This document shows, in pieces, positions 25,091-35,644 of a stretch of 64,000 nucleotides of DNA. The DNA is from Sorlinia euscelidii (lineage in GTDB: Bacteria; Pseudomonadota; Alphaproteobacteria; Acetobacterales; Acetobacteraceae): the NCBI RefSeq assembly GCF_036452155.1, contig NZ_JAWJZY010000001.1. One strand, given 5' to 3'. Below the pieces are notes generated by a model, which ran no database searches, was not told where the DNA came from, and saw only the letters and a list, made by a program, of their open reading frames with translations. The position numbers were made by a program, and so were the translations under genes. How positions within the stretch are numbered: the first letter of the stretch is position 1; the number at the start of each line of letters is the position of its first letter.

Positions 25091-26944
25091 TCAATTTCCG
25101 ATACGCTGCGCCCCGCGTGCGCGTTCATAATCGGTGCGCGCCTTATGAACCTGCGGGCGCGATGACACTTCCGGCACGGCGACATCCCACCATGCGCCAC
25201 CCTCCTCCGTGGTCGGTTTCGGGTCGGTATCGATCAGGATCACCGTCGTGCGATCCGCCTTGCGCGCGCGCAAAATCGCCTCGGACAAGGCCGGCAGCGA
25301 TGCGACTTTTTCCGCAAGGGCGCCAAGTCCGCGCGCATGTTGCACGAAGTCAATCTGCGGGAACTGCGCCATATGCTGTGAGTCGACCCAGAGATTGTTG
25401 AAAGGCGCACTCCCCGTCGCCTGCTGAAGACGGTTAATGCAGCCATAACCATGATTATCCAACAGAACGATAATCAGTTTCTGCCCCAACATGACGGACG
25501 TGGCGATCTCGGAATTCAGCATGAGGTAGGAGCCATCCCCCACCATCACAATGACGTCACGTTCCGGCTGCGCCATTTTGACGCCGATCCCCCCGGCAAG
25601 CTCGTAGCCCATGCAGGAAAACCCGTATTCCATGTGGTATCCGCCCGGCTGCGCAGGCCGCCAGTGTTTCTGCAATTCCGCCGGCAGCCCCCCGGCCGCG
25701 CAAACGACCGTATCGGTCGGTTCCGCGACACGTTGCACCGCGCCAATAACCTGAGCATCGGTTGGCAGCGCCTCTTCCTTCGGAGCGGCCTGATAGGTGT
25801 CGGCCGTTTCAAGCCATCTCTGACGCGCCGCCTGCGCACGCTGCGTCCAGCCAGCGTCTGCTTTCCAACCTTCAAGCGCCGCTGCAATCTGGTCCAGGGC
25901 GATTTTCGCATCCGCGATGACAGGCACGGAATCATGTTTGACCGCGTCGAAGGGCTGGACGTTCAGCGCGATGATTTTCATATCCGGGTTTTTGAACAAC
26001 CCCCAGGACCCGGTGGTGAAGTCCTGCAGGCGCGTCCCGACCGCAATGATGAGGTCGGCCTCCTGCGCCATGTCATTCGCGGCAGCGCCCCCACTGACAC
26101 CGATCCCGCCCATATTGAGCGCGTGCGCGGTCGGCAGGGAGGATTTGCCGGCCTGCGTTTCCCCGACGGGGACGCCATGGGCGTGACTGAACGCCGCCAG
26201 CGTCTGTTCCGCCCCGGCATAGAGCACGCCGCCACCAGCGATAATAAGCGGTTTACGTGATTGGCGGATCAGCGTCACAGCGTCCGCAAGCTCACGTGCG
26301 TCGGGCGCCTGACGGCGTATGCGGTGGATGTGCTCCCTGAAAAACGCGTCGGGATATGCGAAAGCTTCAGCCTGGACATCCTGACACAGGCTGAGCGTGA
26401 CAGGCCCGCATTCAGCGGGGTCGGTCAAGACGCGCATCGCCTGATGGAAGGCGGGGATCAGTTGTTCCGGCCGCGTCAGGCGGTCAAAATATCGGGAAAC
26501 CGAGATAAAGGCATCATTGGCCGAGACCACGCCATTCCCGAAATCCTCGACCTGTTGCAAGACAGGGTCAGGGATGCGATTGGCGAAAACGTCACCGGGA
26601 AGCAGAAGAAGCGGCAGGCGGTTAACATGCGCCACAGCGGCGCCCGTTACCATATTCAGCGCGCCCGGTCCAATAGAACTCGTGCAGGCCATCACTTGCT
26701 GGCGCCGTTGTGCCTTGGCGAAAGCGGTCGCAGCATGCACCATTCCCTGCTCATTATGCGCCCGAAAAGTCGGTATCTCCGCGCGTTTTTCGTAGAGCGC
26801 TTCCCCCAGCCCGGCCACATTACCATGGCCGAATATGGCCCAGACGCCTTTGAAGAAGGGCACGACCTCGCCATCAGTCTCAATCTTCTGCGCAATCATG
26901 GCGCGGATGAGGGCTTGTGACATGGTCAGGAGATGCGTTTTCAT
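25091..26944 (-). CDS. iolD: 3D-(3,5/4)-trihydroxycyclohexane-1,2-dione hydrolase
   Basis: A 617-residue thiamine-diphosphate enzyme that opens the ring of the IolE product in myo-inositol degradation. The N-terminal ThDP domain has the catalytic-Glu region RAHNEQGMVHAA. The C-terminal cofactor motif is GDGSYLMLNSEI. Near the end, EGGAWWDVAVPEVS is characteristic of IolD rather than acetolactate synthase. I chose ATG 26944 (GGAG upstream) over a GTG at 26956. A CRP-type palindrome lies about 120 bases upstream. Confidence 0.93.
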   Translation of the reverse strand: MKTHLLTMSQALIRAMIAQKIETDGEVVPFFKGVWAIFGHGNVAGLGEALYEKRAEIPTFRAHNEQGMVHAATAFAKAQRRQQVMACTSSIGPGALNMVTGAAVAHVNRLPLLLLPGDVFANRIPDPVLQQVEDFGNGVVSANDAFISVSRYFDRLTRPEQLIPAFHQAMRVLTDPAECGPVTLSLCQDVQAEAFAYPDAFFREHIHRIRRQAPDARELADAVTLIRQSRKPLIIAGGGVLYAGAEQTLAAFSHAHGVPVGETQAGKSSLPTAHALNMGGIGVSGGAAANDMAQEADLIIAVGTRLQDFTTGSWGLFKNPDMKIIALNVQPFDAVKHDSVPVIADAKIALDQIAAALEGWKADAGWTQRAQAARQRWLETADTYQAAPKEEALPTDAQVIGAVQRVAEPTDTVVCAAGGLPAELQKHWRPAQPGGYHMEYGFSCMGYELAGGIGVKMAQPERDVIVMVGDGSYLMLNSEIATSVMLGQKLIIVLLDNHGYGCINRLQQATGSAPFNNLWVDSQHMAQFPQIDFVQHARGLGALAEKVASLPALSEAILRARKADRTTVILIDTDPKPTTEEGGAWWDVAVPEVSSRPQVHKARTDYERARGAQRIGN

Positions 26945-27525
26945 ATTCAGATCCACTCCTCAGTGACATCCGGGCCGCGCCCCGCTCGCTCAATTTCACG
27001 TAAAGGGCCGTCGCGCGCGGGGATGGCGCTTCACGTAAGGCGAGCGGGATCACAGATCCCGTGTGAAGTTAATCACAATCAATGGAATATATGATCTATT
27101 TTTTGCCGTCAAATGAAACACTCTTTCCTTCCTTAAGTTTTTGTTTCCGAAGTTTCACGCTTCCTTACACTTGCGAACGGATTCCGGACATCTTGCGCCG
27201 CGACCTTTCATGCATCGCGCGTCATGCCGTCAGCCTGATGGAGTGACGATCGCCGTCACATCGATGAAAAACCATTTTTAAACGGTCAGCGCGACATAAT
27301 ATGCGGCCTCGACCCGCCCCGTTCTGACGTGCGACATTTGCCCGTTTCTCTGGAGAATTTTATGACGCGGCGCCCCGCCCCTCTCCGCACGCGATATTTC
27401 AGACGCCTGCGACACCTCACGTTTATTTTGCAACACACCTCCATGAATAACCCTATCCGATTTAAATTTCATTTTATAAAAGGCGGGGCGGGGCAATATT
27501 TCCTCAGAGGGACGGAGTATCCGGC
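26945..27525. other. Long intergenic region between iolD and the ELM1-like gene
   Basis: A divergent, locally AT-rich region of about 580 bases. It contains the CRP-type palindrome at 27062-27077, then an AT-rich stretch around 27085-27175 suitable for promoters. No coding frame with family similarity was found. Confidence 0.5.
27062..27077. promoter_or_regulatory. CRP/FNR-type binding site (TGTGA-N6-TCACA)
   Basis: TGTGAAGTTAATCACA matches the CRP core consensus TGTGA-N6-TCACA exactly on both half sites. It lies in the intergenic region upstream of iolD and of the divergent ELM1-like gene. A role in catabolite control of inositol use would fit, but which CRP-like regulator this organism has is unknown. 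Confidence 0.5.
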
Positions 27526-28563
27526 GTGATCGCAATTATCGATACGAAGCGGGAAGGTGAGCGAAAACAATGTGAAGCCCTCGCACACGCCCTGGCCATG
27601 CCATTTAAGGTGATTGCCCCTTGGACGACACCCCCTGCCACGCCCGACATCATCCTGTCCTTCGGTAAAGCGCTGAAGCCGGGACTGGCCCTGCATAAAC
27701 GTTTTGATAAAAAACCGCTCTTGATTCAATTGGGACGGCCACGTTTATACCCGACATCCGGGCTCGATCTCGTCATCATCATGCCGCAGGATGATTACCC
27801 TGAAGCCGATAATGTGCTGCACCTTAAATTGCCGCTGAATGGCGCGTCACTTCAGCCGACCCAACGTGCAGGCGCCAACACCCCGTCCGCGCGGAAGGGT
27901 AAGACGACGTTGATCCTGAGCGGGAAGACAGCCCATCACGCACTTGGACGGCGTGAATGTGACGAGATGCTGCGCCTGGCCAAAATTGTTGCCCACCGTG
28001 CCGGTGAAGCGCTTCAGGTCATTTTCAGTTGTCGGACACCGCCGGATATCGCCTCTTATATGCAGGCTCAATGTCGGCGGGATGGCATCTCAATTGCCCG
28101 GCGCCGCGTGCGGGATGTTCTGGCTGAAAGTGCGCGCGTGATTGTCACGGCGGACAGCGCGTCCCTTCTGGCCGATCTCATACGTTCCGGTTTGCCGACC
28201 TGGCTCTACCCCCTGCCAGTGCGTAAAACGCTCAACCACCTTCTCAAAACCGCATCCTGCGCCGTTTTTCCCCGATGGCGCCGCGCTTTAATCAAAAAAG
28301 GTGTCATTGCCGGCGGCACGGATTTTGAGCGATGGCATCAATCCCTCGTTCAGGCCGGCATTGTGCGTGTCCTGAATGAAGAAACCGCTGAAGACGCCTT
28401 ATGGAAAAACACCTGCCCCTTCGCGGATGACGATTTGGAAATCTGCGTCGAACGGATCCGCACCCTTCTCGCGCAGCGCGGTATCCGGGTCGATCAACAT
28501 CCGTGCACACCTTCCCAAGCTGAGGAAGCGGCATTTGAAAAAGTGAGGGAAGCGGTTTGCTGA
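27526..28563 (+). CDS. ELM1/GtrOC1-family putative nucleoside-diphosphate-sugar transferase
   Basis: A 345-residue protein starting with GTG (MIAIIDTKREGERKQCEALA) after GGACGGAG. It belongs to the bacterial relatives of plant mitochondrial-fission factor ELM1. Visible: LLIQLGRPR, a GTLSGKTAHH-like loop, and SCRTPPDI where the family usually has S-x-RTP. The C-terminal part has DSASLLADLIRSGLPTWLYPL, resembling a GT-B donor site. Likely a glycosyltransferase-type envelope enzyme; its reaction is not known. It converges with the sugar porter. Confidence 0.72.
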   Translation: MIAIIDTKREGERKQCEALAHALAMPFKVIAPWTTPPATPDIILSFGKALKPGLALHKRFDKKPLLIQLGRPRLYPTSGLDLVIIMPQDDYPEADNVLHLKLPLNGASLQPTQRAGANTPSARKGKTTLILSGKTAHHALGRRECDEMLRLAKIVAHRAGEALQVIFSCRTPPDIASYMQAQCRRDGISIARRRVRDVLAESARVIVTADSASLLADLIRSGLPTWLYPLPVRKTLNHLLKTASCAVFPRWRRALIKKGVIAGGTDFERWHQSLVQAGIVRVLNEETAEDALWKNTCPFADDDLEICVERIRTLLAQRGIRVDQHPCTPSQAEEAAFEKVREAVC

Positions 28564-28601
28564 CAGGCGAAATGTCGGGGCCAGATTGGTGAGGTCATTT
28601 C

Positions 28602-30067
28602 TCAAGCGCCGATATCGCGAAGACGCTTTCCCTGATTGAGATTTTCCTCAATGTCTTCCAGCGAGCAACCCTTCGTCTCCGGCACGAAAAACACTGTGAC
28701 GAAAAAGAAAATCAGATTGAAACCGGCGAGCAGCCAGAAAACGCCGTAATCATGGATCACCGCCATGACAGACAGGAAAATATTGGCGATCAACCAGTTT
28801 GTCACCCAATTGGTAAAAGTTGATGCCGCGATGGCGGCGGTGCGGCCTCTTAAAGGTTGAATTTCAGCGCAAAGCGTCCACGGCATCGGCCCGGAGCCGA
28901 CAGCGTAGAAAAAGACAAAAAGGGCAAGAAGCGTGATCTCGGTCACTTTAAAAATCATCCCCGGCAATCCCAGATAAGCGACAAAACCGAAACCGCCCAA
29001 CATGATGGCGGCCGCCAAGGTGCTGATCATCAAAAGGGGACGGCGACCCACACGATCGATAAAGTAAATGACAAGCCCGACGCCCGTGAGATTGACCGCC
29101 CCGAAAATCACCGTGCACCAGATGGATGCCGCGGTGGAAAAACCCATTTTTTCGAGAATATGCGGCGCGTAATAGAGGATGACATTAATGCCAGTCAGTT
29201 GCTGCAAAGCCTGAAGCGCGACACCGAGAGAGAACGTCTTACGGAAGCCACGATTGGTTTTCAGCAGCATCAGCCCATCCGATTCCTCTTTCCGAAGCTG
29301 CTGCTCAATCCGGGCGATCTCGCGATTTGACTCTGCCAGGCCACCGCGTATCTGCATCAGAACGGCGCGCGCCCTGCGCTTCTGCCCATCGGCGACCAGC
29401 CAGCGAGGTGAATAGGGGATCTGCAACATCGCGATGATGAAGATCACGGTCGGGACAAGCAGGATGCCCAGCATCCAGCGCCAATGCCCGCCATAGGCCA
29501 GCAGGCTATCCGACAGGAAAGCAAGGAGCATCCCGCCGCAGACGATGAGCTGGTAAATCGAGATCATCGTGCCGCGCTGCGATTCCGGCGAGATCTCAGC
29601 AATATAAAGCGGCGCGGAAAAGGCCGCCAGCCCGACGCCGAGGCCGAGAACGACGCGGCCCCCGATTATGATGCTGACATTCGGGGCCAGCGCGCAAAGC
29701 AGCGTCCCGAGGAGGAACAGAAAACCCGCCACCAGCATCGCCGATTTGCGCCCCGCTCGCTGGGCGATAAAGGCGGCCGCAATTGCGCCTGCCGCCGCCC
29801 CAACATGAGGGAGGACACAATCCACTCATCAAGGCGCGGATTGGAATGAAGGTCATCTGACAGAAATTTGAGCGCACCGGAGATGACGCCCGTATCCAAC
29901 CCGAACATCAATCCGGCAAGCGCCGCAACACTCGCAAATAAGGCCCCCCGGCCTTTCGGCGTCAGGGTGATGAGCGCTTCCTCATTTTCAGCTTCAGGAG
30001 GCTTTGTCTTAACAGGCGATTTTTTCCTGGGAGCCGACTTTGAAGCTGTTTTCGTCGCGCGTGCCAT
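28602..30067 (-). CDS. MFS sugar:proton symporter (reading frame broken by a one-base deletion)
   Basis: Twelve-helix sugar porter of the XylE/GalP/AraE type, importing a hexose or pentose. Motifs: FGLDTGVISGA in helix 1, RAGRKSA, IYQLIVCGGM, PYSPRWLVADG, QQLTGINVILYYAPHI, DRVGRRPLL and the C-terminal VPETKGCSLEDIE. As written it is two frames. One extra C in the C4 run at 29798-29801 joins them through SSLMLGAAAGAI, giving 488 residues. A 35-residue Lys/Ala-rich N-terminal extension precedes helix 1. Start ATG 30067 follows GGGGAG. Confidence 0.9.
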
Positions 30068-30269
30068 TGTCCAGATCTCCCCTTTTTATTGCAGCCATTT
30101 AAGTCCGGGGAGAACATCGCGGTTCCCGCGATATCACGAAAATCTTACTTCGCGTTAAAACTGTGCCCGATTCAGCAGCGGGCCTGCCGTCGTTTAAATC
30201 AAGCACTTATCAGGAAATGGAGATGGGATGTTGAAGATGACTGCCCGTCAGGCAGCCATCCCCGAAAAT

Positions 30270-32368
30270 TCAGTTTACAAGAACGTTGTTCTGACCATCC
30301 GTCCAATGTTGATTTGCACTGTGCCAATATGCATTTACACCTCGGATACCGTTTAACAGGCAATCACTGCACCAAACCCTGACCCCATCTGTCGGGCCGG
30401 AACGCGGCAGAGACGACAAGCTGTAAGAGGCGGGCGCGAGGCCTCCACCGGAGCGAGAATCTTTTTGTGTCAAAACGATATTCCCGACCTTATCAGCGCC
30501 TAACAGCGTTTTGCCTGCGTTTGAATTCAATGCGTAAGCCGCCCCTTTTGAGATCGCCGTCCCCTCTTCAAAGTTGGCCGCACCGTGCACGGACAGGGAA
30601 GCGAAGGATGCCTCTCCGTTGACATCCAAAGCACTATCGACAATGACGGATCCGACACCTTGATTATTCGCCGGAACAACGATGTGCAGATCAGGCGTGC
30701 CGGAAGAAGGATTTAATCGACCAAAGAGATAGCCGATATCCTTTTTGCTCTCATCGCCAAGAAAGACGGCTTTACCATCGGTGACATGTACATCCTGCGT
30801 GTGCCACGTCAGGCCATCCCGATCGACATTAAGCCCGCAGACAATGTAACTGCACAGGGAGATGCCATTACGGTATTCTGCCGGGTTCAGCGCGATGTGT
30901 TCCTGCATCGTGCCGAGTTGTGACGATGTTCCATCTACGCCGACCCCTATATTCGTCGTTATATTCGTATAATCAGTCCCCGATTGGTCATCATTAATCC
31001 GGGTGTTGTAAAAATTCAGACGCATCATGTGATGGGCCTGCCAGGTATTTTGACCGGTATTCGTGGATTGACTGAATGAGGCTATCATATTGGTTGAGCC
31101 AGCTTTCAGACCCGGCCCCTGCACAGCATTTACGAAGATCGGATCCGACATAATGGGTATGGTCCACCATTGAGGGTCCATTTTTATGTAGGTTCGCTGC
31201 CCCCCGGCAAGGAGAAGATGATAGCTGTCATCTGTCAGTTTCCTGGGTGAGCTTGCATTGGTCGTCATGGTCAAACCATGATAGCTGACCGCATAATCTC
31301 TCGGCTCATTGACGATATTTTCGTCAATCTCCGCCCATTCCATGGCATGAATGAGGGAACTGGCGCCTGTTTCAGCGGTGTTCTGCCCATCATACGACAT
31401 GAAGGCGTTGTGGAAGAAAGTTTTATTGGAAGCGCCGATATATATGACTGGTGTTGTACGTCCAGGATCCCATACTTTGTCCAAAGATGTCGTCGATGGA
31501 ACCGTTCCGTCGGCCCGCGTCATTTCAGTGGCCCATCCATAAACGAAGATGCTGAGCCCATCGTCGCTGACGCCTGCAACAAGGCCCGATAAATTTCGGA
31601 ATGCCGGTAAGGTGGAATTCGTCCCGATCGCTGACTGCACCGTCCCTTCAGGGACAGAATTGGTCACAATATACATGCCCTTATGGATCTGCGCCCTCTC
31701 CGTCGCGGTGAGGGGCGTGCAGAGCGTGACATCATGAGCTGAATAACGTGTTACAGGGAGTATCAGACGTGCATTCGCATTGGCAGGTTGCCCATAAAGC
31801 ATGACACCATCATGCGTTGAAACATAACCGTCCCGATATTCCTCCGCGGAGATCGCAGCCCTCCGGCCATCTACCGGCTCCATGAAGAGGCAGAGGACGC
31901 AGCCCGGATTGAACGGGCCAATTGTGGAGCCATGCACGACAAGGTTGTGCGGCTGCGTGGCCATTTGCCCGTAGGGAGAGTGCGGCAAATTGATAAGGTT
32001 GCCGCCAAGGACAGAGGCTTCAAACCCAGTGGAGAGCGCTTCGCCCTCAACGTCTGCATCCAGTATCGGCGTAAACATTTTGTCCAAGGTTTGACCGACC
32101 TGCAAAACGGACGTCGTGACCGGAGCTGTCACGTTACCCCCGCATTAAGCCCGGCGACGCCATTCGGCTGATTGATCTCCGACCGCATAACGGGTGAGTC
32201 ATCGCCCGTGAGATAAGCTGACCCTTCAAATTCAAAAGCTTTTTTCGATTTCTCAACCGGGTTGGCATTTAGGCGTGTGTCGCCTTGCGCAAAGCAGGCC
32301 GAGCTTAAAATATTGAAAGTTATGACAGGCATTAAAAAGATGGAAATAGGGAAATGTTTTTTTTTCAT
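30270..32368 (-). CDS. Secreted 699-residue protein of unknown function (reading frame broken by a one-base deletion)
   Basis: Start ATG at 32368 follows GGGAGGAAC and opens a clear signal peptide (hydrophobic core ISIFLMPVITFNILSS, then CFAQG). The signal-bearing frame stops at 32129. One extra C in the C5 run at 32137-32141 joins it to the long frame ending at 30270. The mature part is Gly, Ser, Thr and Asn-rich, probably beta-structured. It ends in a short domain (DGVRVWCSDCLLNGIRG, then AYWHSANQHWTDGQN) resembling C-terminal pieces of phage tail-fibre-like proteins in acetic acid bacteria. Possible adhesin or surface protein; no enzyme motif seen. Confidence 0.7.
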
Positions 32369-32748
32369 TTTGTTCCTCCCACACCTATTTTATCAAGATC
32401 ATCGTCCGTATTGAATGCTTATGAAGCGTGGTCACCTATAAAATGGTCGCCGGGCATTTGCCTCCGCCTGATCAATCCAATCATGAACATTTCGTTGCCT
32501 GCTACGCTTTTCCAATCAGGATTGTTTTGTTGCGACGAATGAGACGTTGGCTTTTCCGTCGCGGCGCCTGCCGTTCATTCACCATCCCTGATGGAGCAAA
32601 CCACTGCGCACCGACAGGCTCAGGGAAGGCGCAAGTTAAAGCGCTTACTTGCCAAATTTGCTTTTTGAACAAAAATCATTATGATGCCCCCGCCATTGCC
32701 CCGTTGGGCCTGAATACAACGACCCCCTTTTATCTTCGGAGATTTAAC
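32369..32748. other. Divergent intergenic region before sulP
   Basis: About 380 bases between the secreted-protein gene and sulP. A frame upstream of and continuous with sulP stays open from 32428, but its residues lack family similarity and no ribosome site precedes it, so I treat it as non-coding promoter DNA. No repeat or RNA gene recognised. Confidence 0.4.
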
Positions 32749-34202
32749 GTGAAACTGTCTGAGTACCGTGCTCAGTGGGCTTTCTCACCCCTGAACGAGG
32801 TGCTGGCCGGAATGGTCGGCACGTTTGCCCTCATTCCAGAAGTCATCGCCTTTTCCTATGTTTCAGGCGTGTCGCCTGCCATATCGCTTTACGCCTCCTT
32901 CGTCATCAGCATCGCGATCGCGTTGACAGGTGGTCGACCGGGGATGATCTCCGGCGCGGCAGGGTCCATCGCCTTCGTGGTCGGTGCGCTGGTGCATCAT
33001 CACGGGGTCCAATATATGTTCGCGGCCACGATGCTGGCCGGGTTCATGCAATTATGCTTCGGTCTGCTCCGCCTGCATGTCGTGATGCGCTTCGTCTCCG
33101 ATGAGGTGCGGACGGGCTTCGTCAATGCGCTGGCCATCCTCATTTTTTCAGCACAGGTGCCGCAGATGCTGCACGTCACTTGGCATACTTACGCGTTGAT
33201 CGCGATCGGGCTGGCCATCATCTATCTCGTGCCGCGCCTTTTTACGGCGATACCCTCCCCCCTGATCTGCATCATTGTTCTGACGCTGATCACCATCTTC
33301 TATCCCATGCCGGTCCGCACGGTTGCTGATCTCGGCGCGCTGCCAAGCGGGCTCCCGCAACTGACATGGCCGCATGTGCCGTTTAATATTGAGACGCTTG
33401 AAATCATCTTCCCTACGCGCTGGCCATCGCCGCTGTCGGCCTGCTTGAGTCGCTCATGACCGCCGGGGTGGTGGATGAGCATACGGATACGCATGGCAAT
33501 CAGCGGATGGAGTGCACGGGGCTTGGGGTCTCCAACATGCTCGTCGCGGCATTTGGCGGCATTGGCGGGTGCGGCATGGTGGGTCAAACGGTCGGCAACC
33601 TGCGTTATGGCGGGCGCGGACGCCTCTCAACTTTCGCAGCCGGTGCGTTTCTGCTTCTCCTGATGGATGTGCTGCATCGCTGGTTCGCCCTTGTGCCGCT
33701 CGCCGCGCTTGTCGCCATTATGATTATGGTGTCCGTCAGCACCTTCGCCTGGGGATCTCTCCGGGATTTGATGCGCCACCCCAAATTATCAACGGTGGTG
33801 ATGATCGTCACAGTCCTGGTGACGGTTAGCACGCAGGACCTCGCTGCAGGCGTTGTTGCGGGCGTGCTGCTCAGCGGCGTGTTCTTCGCCTGGCGGGCGA
33901 CGAACATGCTCAACGTCAAACATGAGCGCGCGGGTGATGAGGAAACTTACGAAATCTCAGGGCAGATCTTCTTCGCGTCATCCGACATGCTTTTCGACGC
34001 GGTTGATTTTCAGACATCCGCGAAGAAAATCGTCATTGATGTGGACCGGGCGACATTCTGGGACATTACGGCCGTCGCCAAGCTGGAGAAAATTGTCAGC
34101 AAGTTACAGGCGCGCGGCGTTGATGTGGAGGTAAAGGGCCTTCGCGCCCGCCAGCATGACATCATCGCCGAGCAATCTGACGAGCCTCTCCTGGCCGTCT
34201 GA
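32749..34202 (+). CDS. SulP-family anion transporter with STAS domain (reading frame broken by a one-base deletion)
   Basis: Inner-membrane anion transporter (sulfate, bicarbonate or other; not decidable here). The GTG start at 32749 has CGGAG upstream and gives MKLSEYRAQWAFSPLNEVLAGM. Ten or more hydrophobic helices follow. As written the gene is two overlapping frames. One extra C at 33411-33413 restores IIFPYALAIAAVGLLESLMTA, a conserved transmembrane segment, for 484 residues. The C-terminal 90 residues form a short STAS domain (YEISGQIFFASSDML, then IVIDVDRATFWD). Confidence 0.9.
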
Positions 34203-34208
34203 CGATGG

Positions 34209-34243
34209 TTTCGGCGCGGGGGCAACCATCCCGCGCGCCGAAA
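34209..34243. terminator. Shared hairpin between convergent genes
   Basis: TTTCGGCGCGGG (34209-34220) and CCCGCGCGCCGAAA (34230-34243) form a strong GC stem with a small bulge and a 9-base loop, flanked by A/T-rich DNA. Its place between the sulP and host-attachment stops suits a bidirectional rho-independent terminator. Confidence 0.65.
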
Positions 34244-34250
34244 TATTCAT

Positions 34251-34675
34251 TTAACGCGGCAATTGCGGCCAACCCGTTGCCGGGCGGTCAAAATGGGAAA
34301 ACATTTCGTGGTCGGGGATGTTGGTGAGGTCCTTACTCTCCGTCTTCAGTATTTTCTCATTGTCGCCTTTGACAGCATGACCCGCAAATCATGAAGCACA
34401 TGCGGCGAGGCGGCAAGGACGAGGCCCTTGAGCGCGGCATTCTGCGCGAGGACTTTCTCGATTTCCGCGGCGATGGTGCGTGCAAAACGCTCCTTCGTCA
34501 GTTCTTTCGGGTCGGATTTCGGCTCTTTGATCGATGTCGCCAGCGAGCCATCTTCCTCAGGGTGGTGGTGCGCGTCCAGTCGGTGGATTGTCCGCATCTG
34601 ATGACCGTCATAGCGCATGAAACGCGCCTTCTCTCCATCACATACGGCGTATAAAACAGGATCTTGTACTGGCAT
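34251..34675 (-). CDS. Host-attachment-family protein (reading frame broken by a one-base deletion)
   Basis: Member of the family annotated as protein required for attachment to host cells, named from plant-associated rhizobia. Its biochemistry is unknown. Start MPVQDPVLYAVCDGEKARF; mid-protein ELTKERFARTIAAEIEKVL; then LVLAASPHVLHDLR. The frame given stops at 34346 (109 residues). One extra T in the T4 run at 34352-34355 restores LSKATMRKILKTESKDLTN and a stop at 34251, 141 residues, matching the family's LS...KDLT end and length. Confidence 0.78.
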
Positions 34676-34752
34676 TTTCGTACCTCCGCTTAAACCATTA
34701 TCTGGTTTATCAAGATGTATTCACCGCCGAAAAATCCTTCAAGTCAAGCATG

Positions 34753-35613
34753 TCACCTTTCGATCAGACCCAGTGCTGAGGCGACCTCCTGCCACACTTG
34801 TTGATCCGGTGCGTAGAGCAGGCCGGATGCCTTGTGCCCGATGCGATAAGGTTCACCATGGTGAAGTGCGCCGAAACCTCCCGCTTCTGTCAGAAGGACA
34901 TATCCGGGACAGTGGTCCCACGGCATGACTTTGCGATAATATAAAATATGCGCATGTCCCGATGCCGCCATCATATATTCAACGGAGGCGCATCTCAGAT
35001 CCCAAAGCCGCTCAAAAGCTGACGCGACATAGGCCGCTTTCTCCGTCAGATCGACGGCGTAAAGGGACCAGGATAATTTTCCGCGGAGGCTGCCCGCATG
35101 ATGGGGAGGCGCGGCGTAATGGAGAGGCGTTTCCCGTCCGTCCGCATCGACCTGCCACGCACCCGCGCCCCGCGCCGCCAACATCGCGCAGCCTGAGACC
35201 GGGTTGAAAATAATGGAAGCAACCGGCGCCGCATGTGAGATGATGGCAATCATAACGCCAAAGGCCGCGACCCCTTCAACATAATTGACAGTGCCGTCAA
35301 TCGGGTCAATCGTGAAGGCAAGGGACGCATGGGCCAGCTCATTGACGAGGTCGGGATTTTTCGCCGCCGCCTCTTCCCCCACAATCAATGCATGGGGAAC
35401 CAGTTGTCGAAGGCGCGCCTCGATGAATGCTTCGGCTTGCTCATCAATTTCTGTCACAAAATCACGCGGCGTTGATTTAACGCGGATCTGCTCCGGCCGG
35501 AGACGCCCGAAGCCCGGCATGATCAGATTTTGCGACACGTCTCGCGCGATCCCGATGCAGGCTGTCACAAGTTTTTTGAGATGTGAGGATGAGAGGGGCG
35601 TTTCCTCATTCAT
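34753..35613 (-). CDS. Inositol-monophosphatase-family phosphatase
   Basis: A 286-residue Mg-dependent, lithium-sensitive-type phosphatase. Metal-site motifs are all present: VGEEAA near residue 80, DPIDGTVNY near residue 104, and a C-terminal WDHCPGYVLLTEAGG. Substrate could be inositol phosphate, 3'-phosphoadenosine phosphate or a sugar phosphate. I chose ATG 35613, which has GGAGGGGG upstream. The ATG at 35652 would overlap hflX. It lies downstream of hflX and is probably cotranscribed. Confidence 0.88.
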   Translation of the reverse strand: MNEETPLSSSHLKKLVTACIGIARDVSQNLIMPGFGRLRPEQIRVKSTPRDFVTEIDEQAEAFIEARLRQLVPHALIVGEEAAAKNPDLVNELAHASLAFTIDPIDGTVNYVEGVAAFGVMIAIISHAAPVASIIFNPVSGCAMLAARGAGAWQVDADGRETPLHYAAPPHHAGSLRGKLSWSLYAVDLTEKAAYVASAFERLWDLRCASVEYMMAASGHAHILYYRKVMPWDHCPGYVLLTEAGGFGALHHGEPYRIGHKASGLLYAPDQQVWQEVASALGLIER

Positions 35614-35644
35614 GCCAGCGTCTTCCCCCTCCGGTGGCGCCAGG

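Noticed and set aside
25451..26260. Plus-strand open frame of 269 codons
   Set aside because: Lies wholly antisense to iolD, which is certain from its ThDP motifs; high Arg/His content is typical of shadow frames.
33411..33459. Programmed ribosomal frameshift in sulP
   Set aside because: No slippery heptamer with downstream structure is evident, and the same one-base loss occurs in many unrelated genes in this window.
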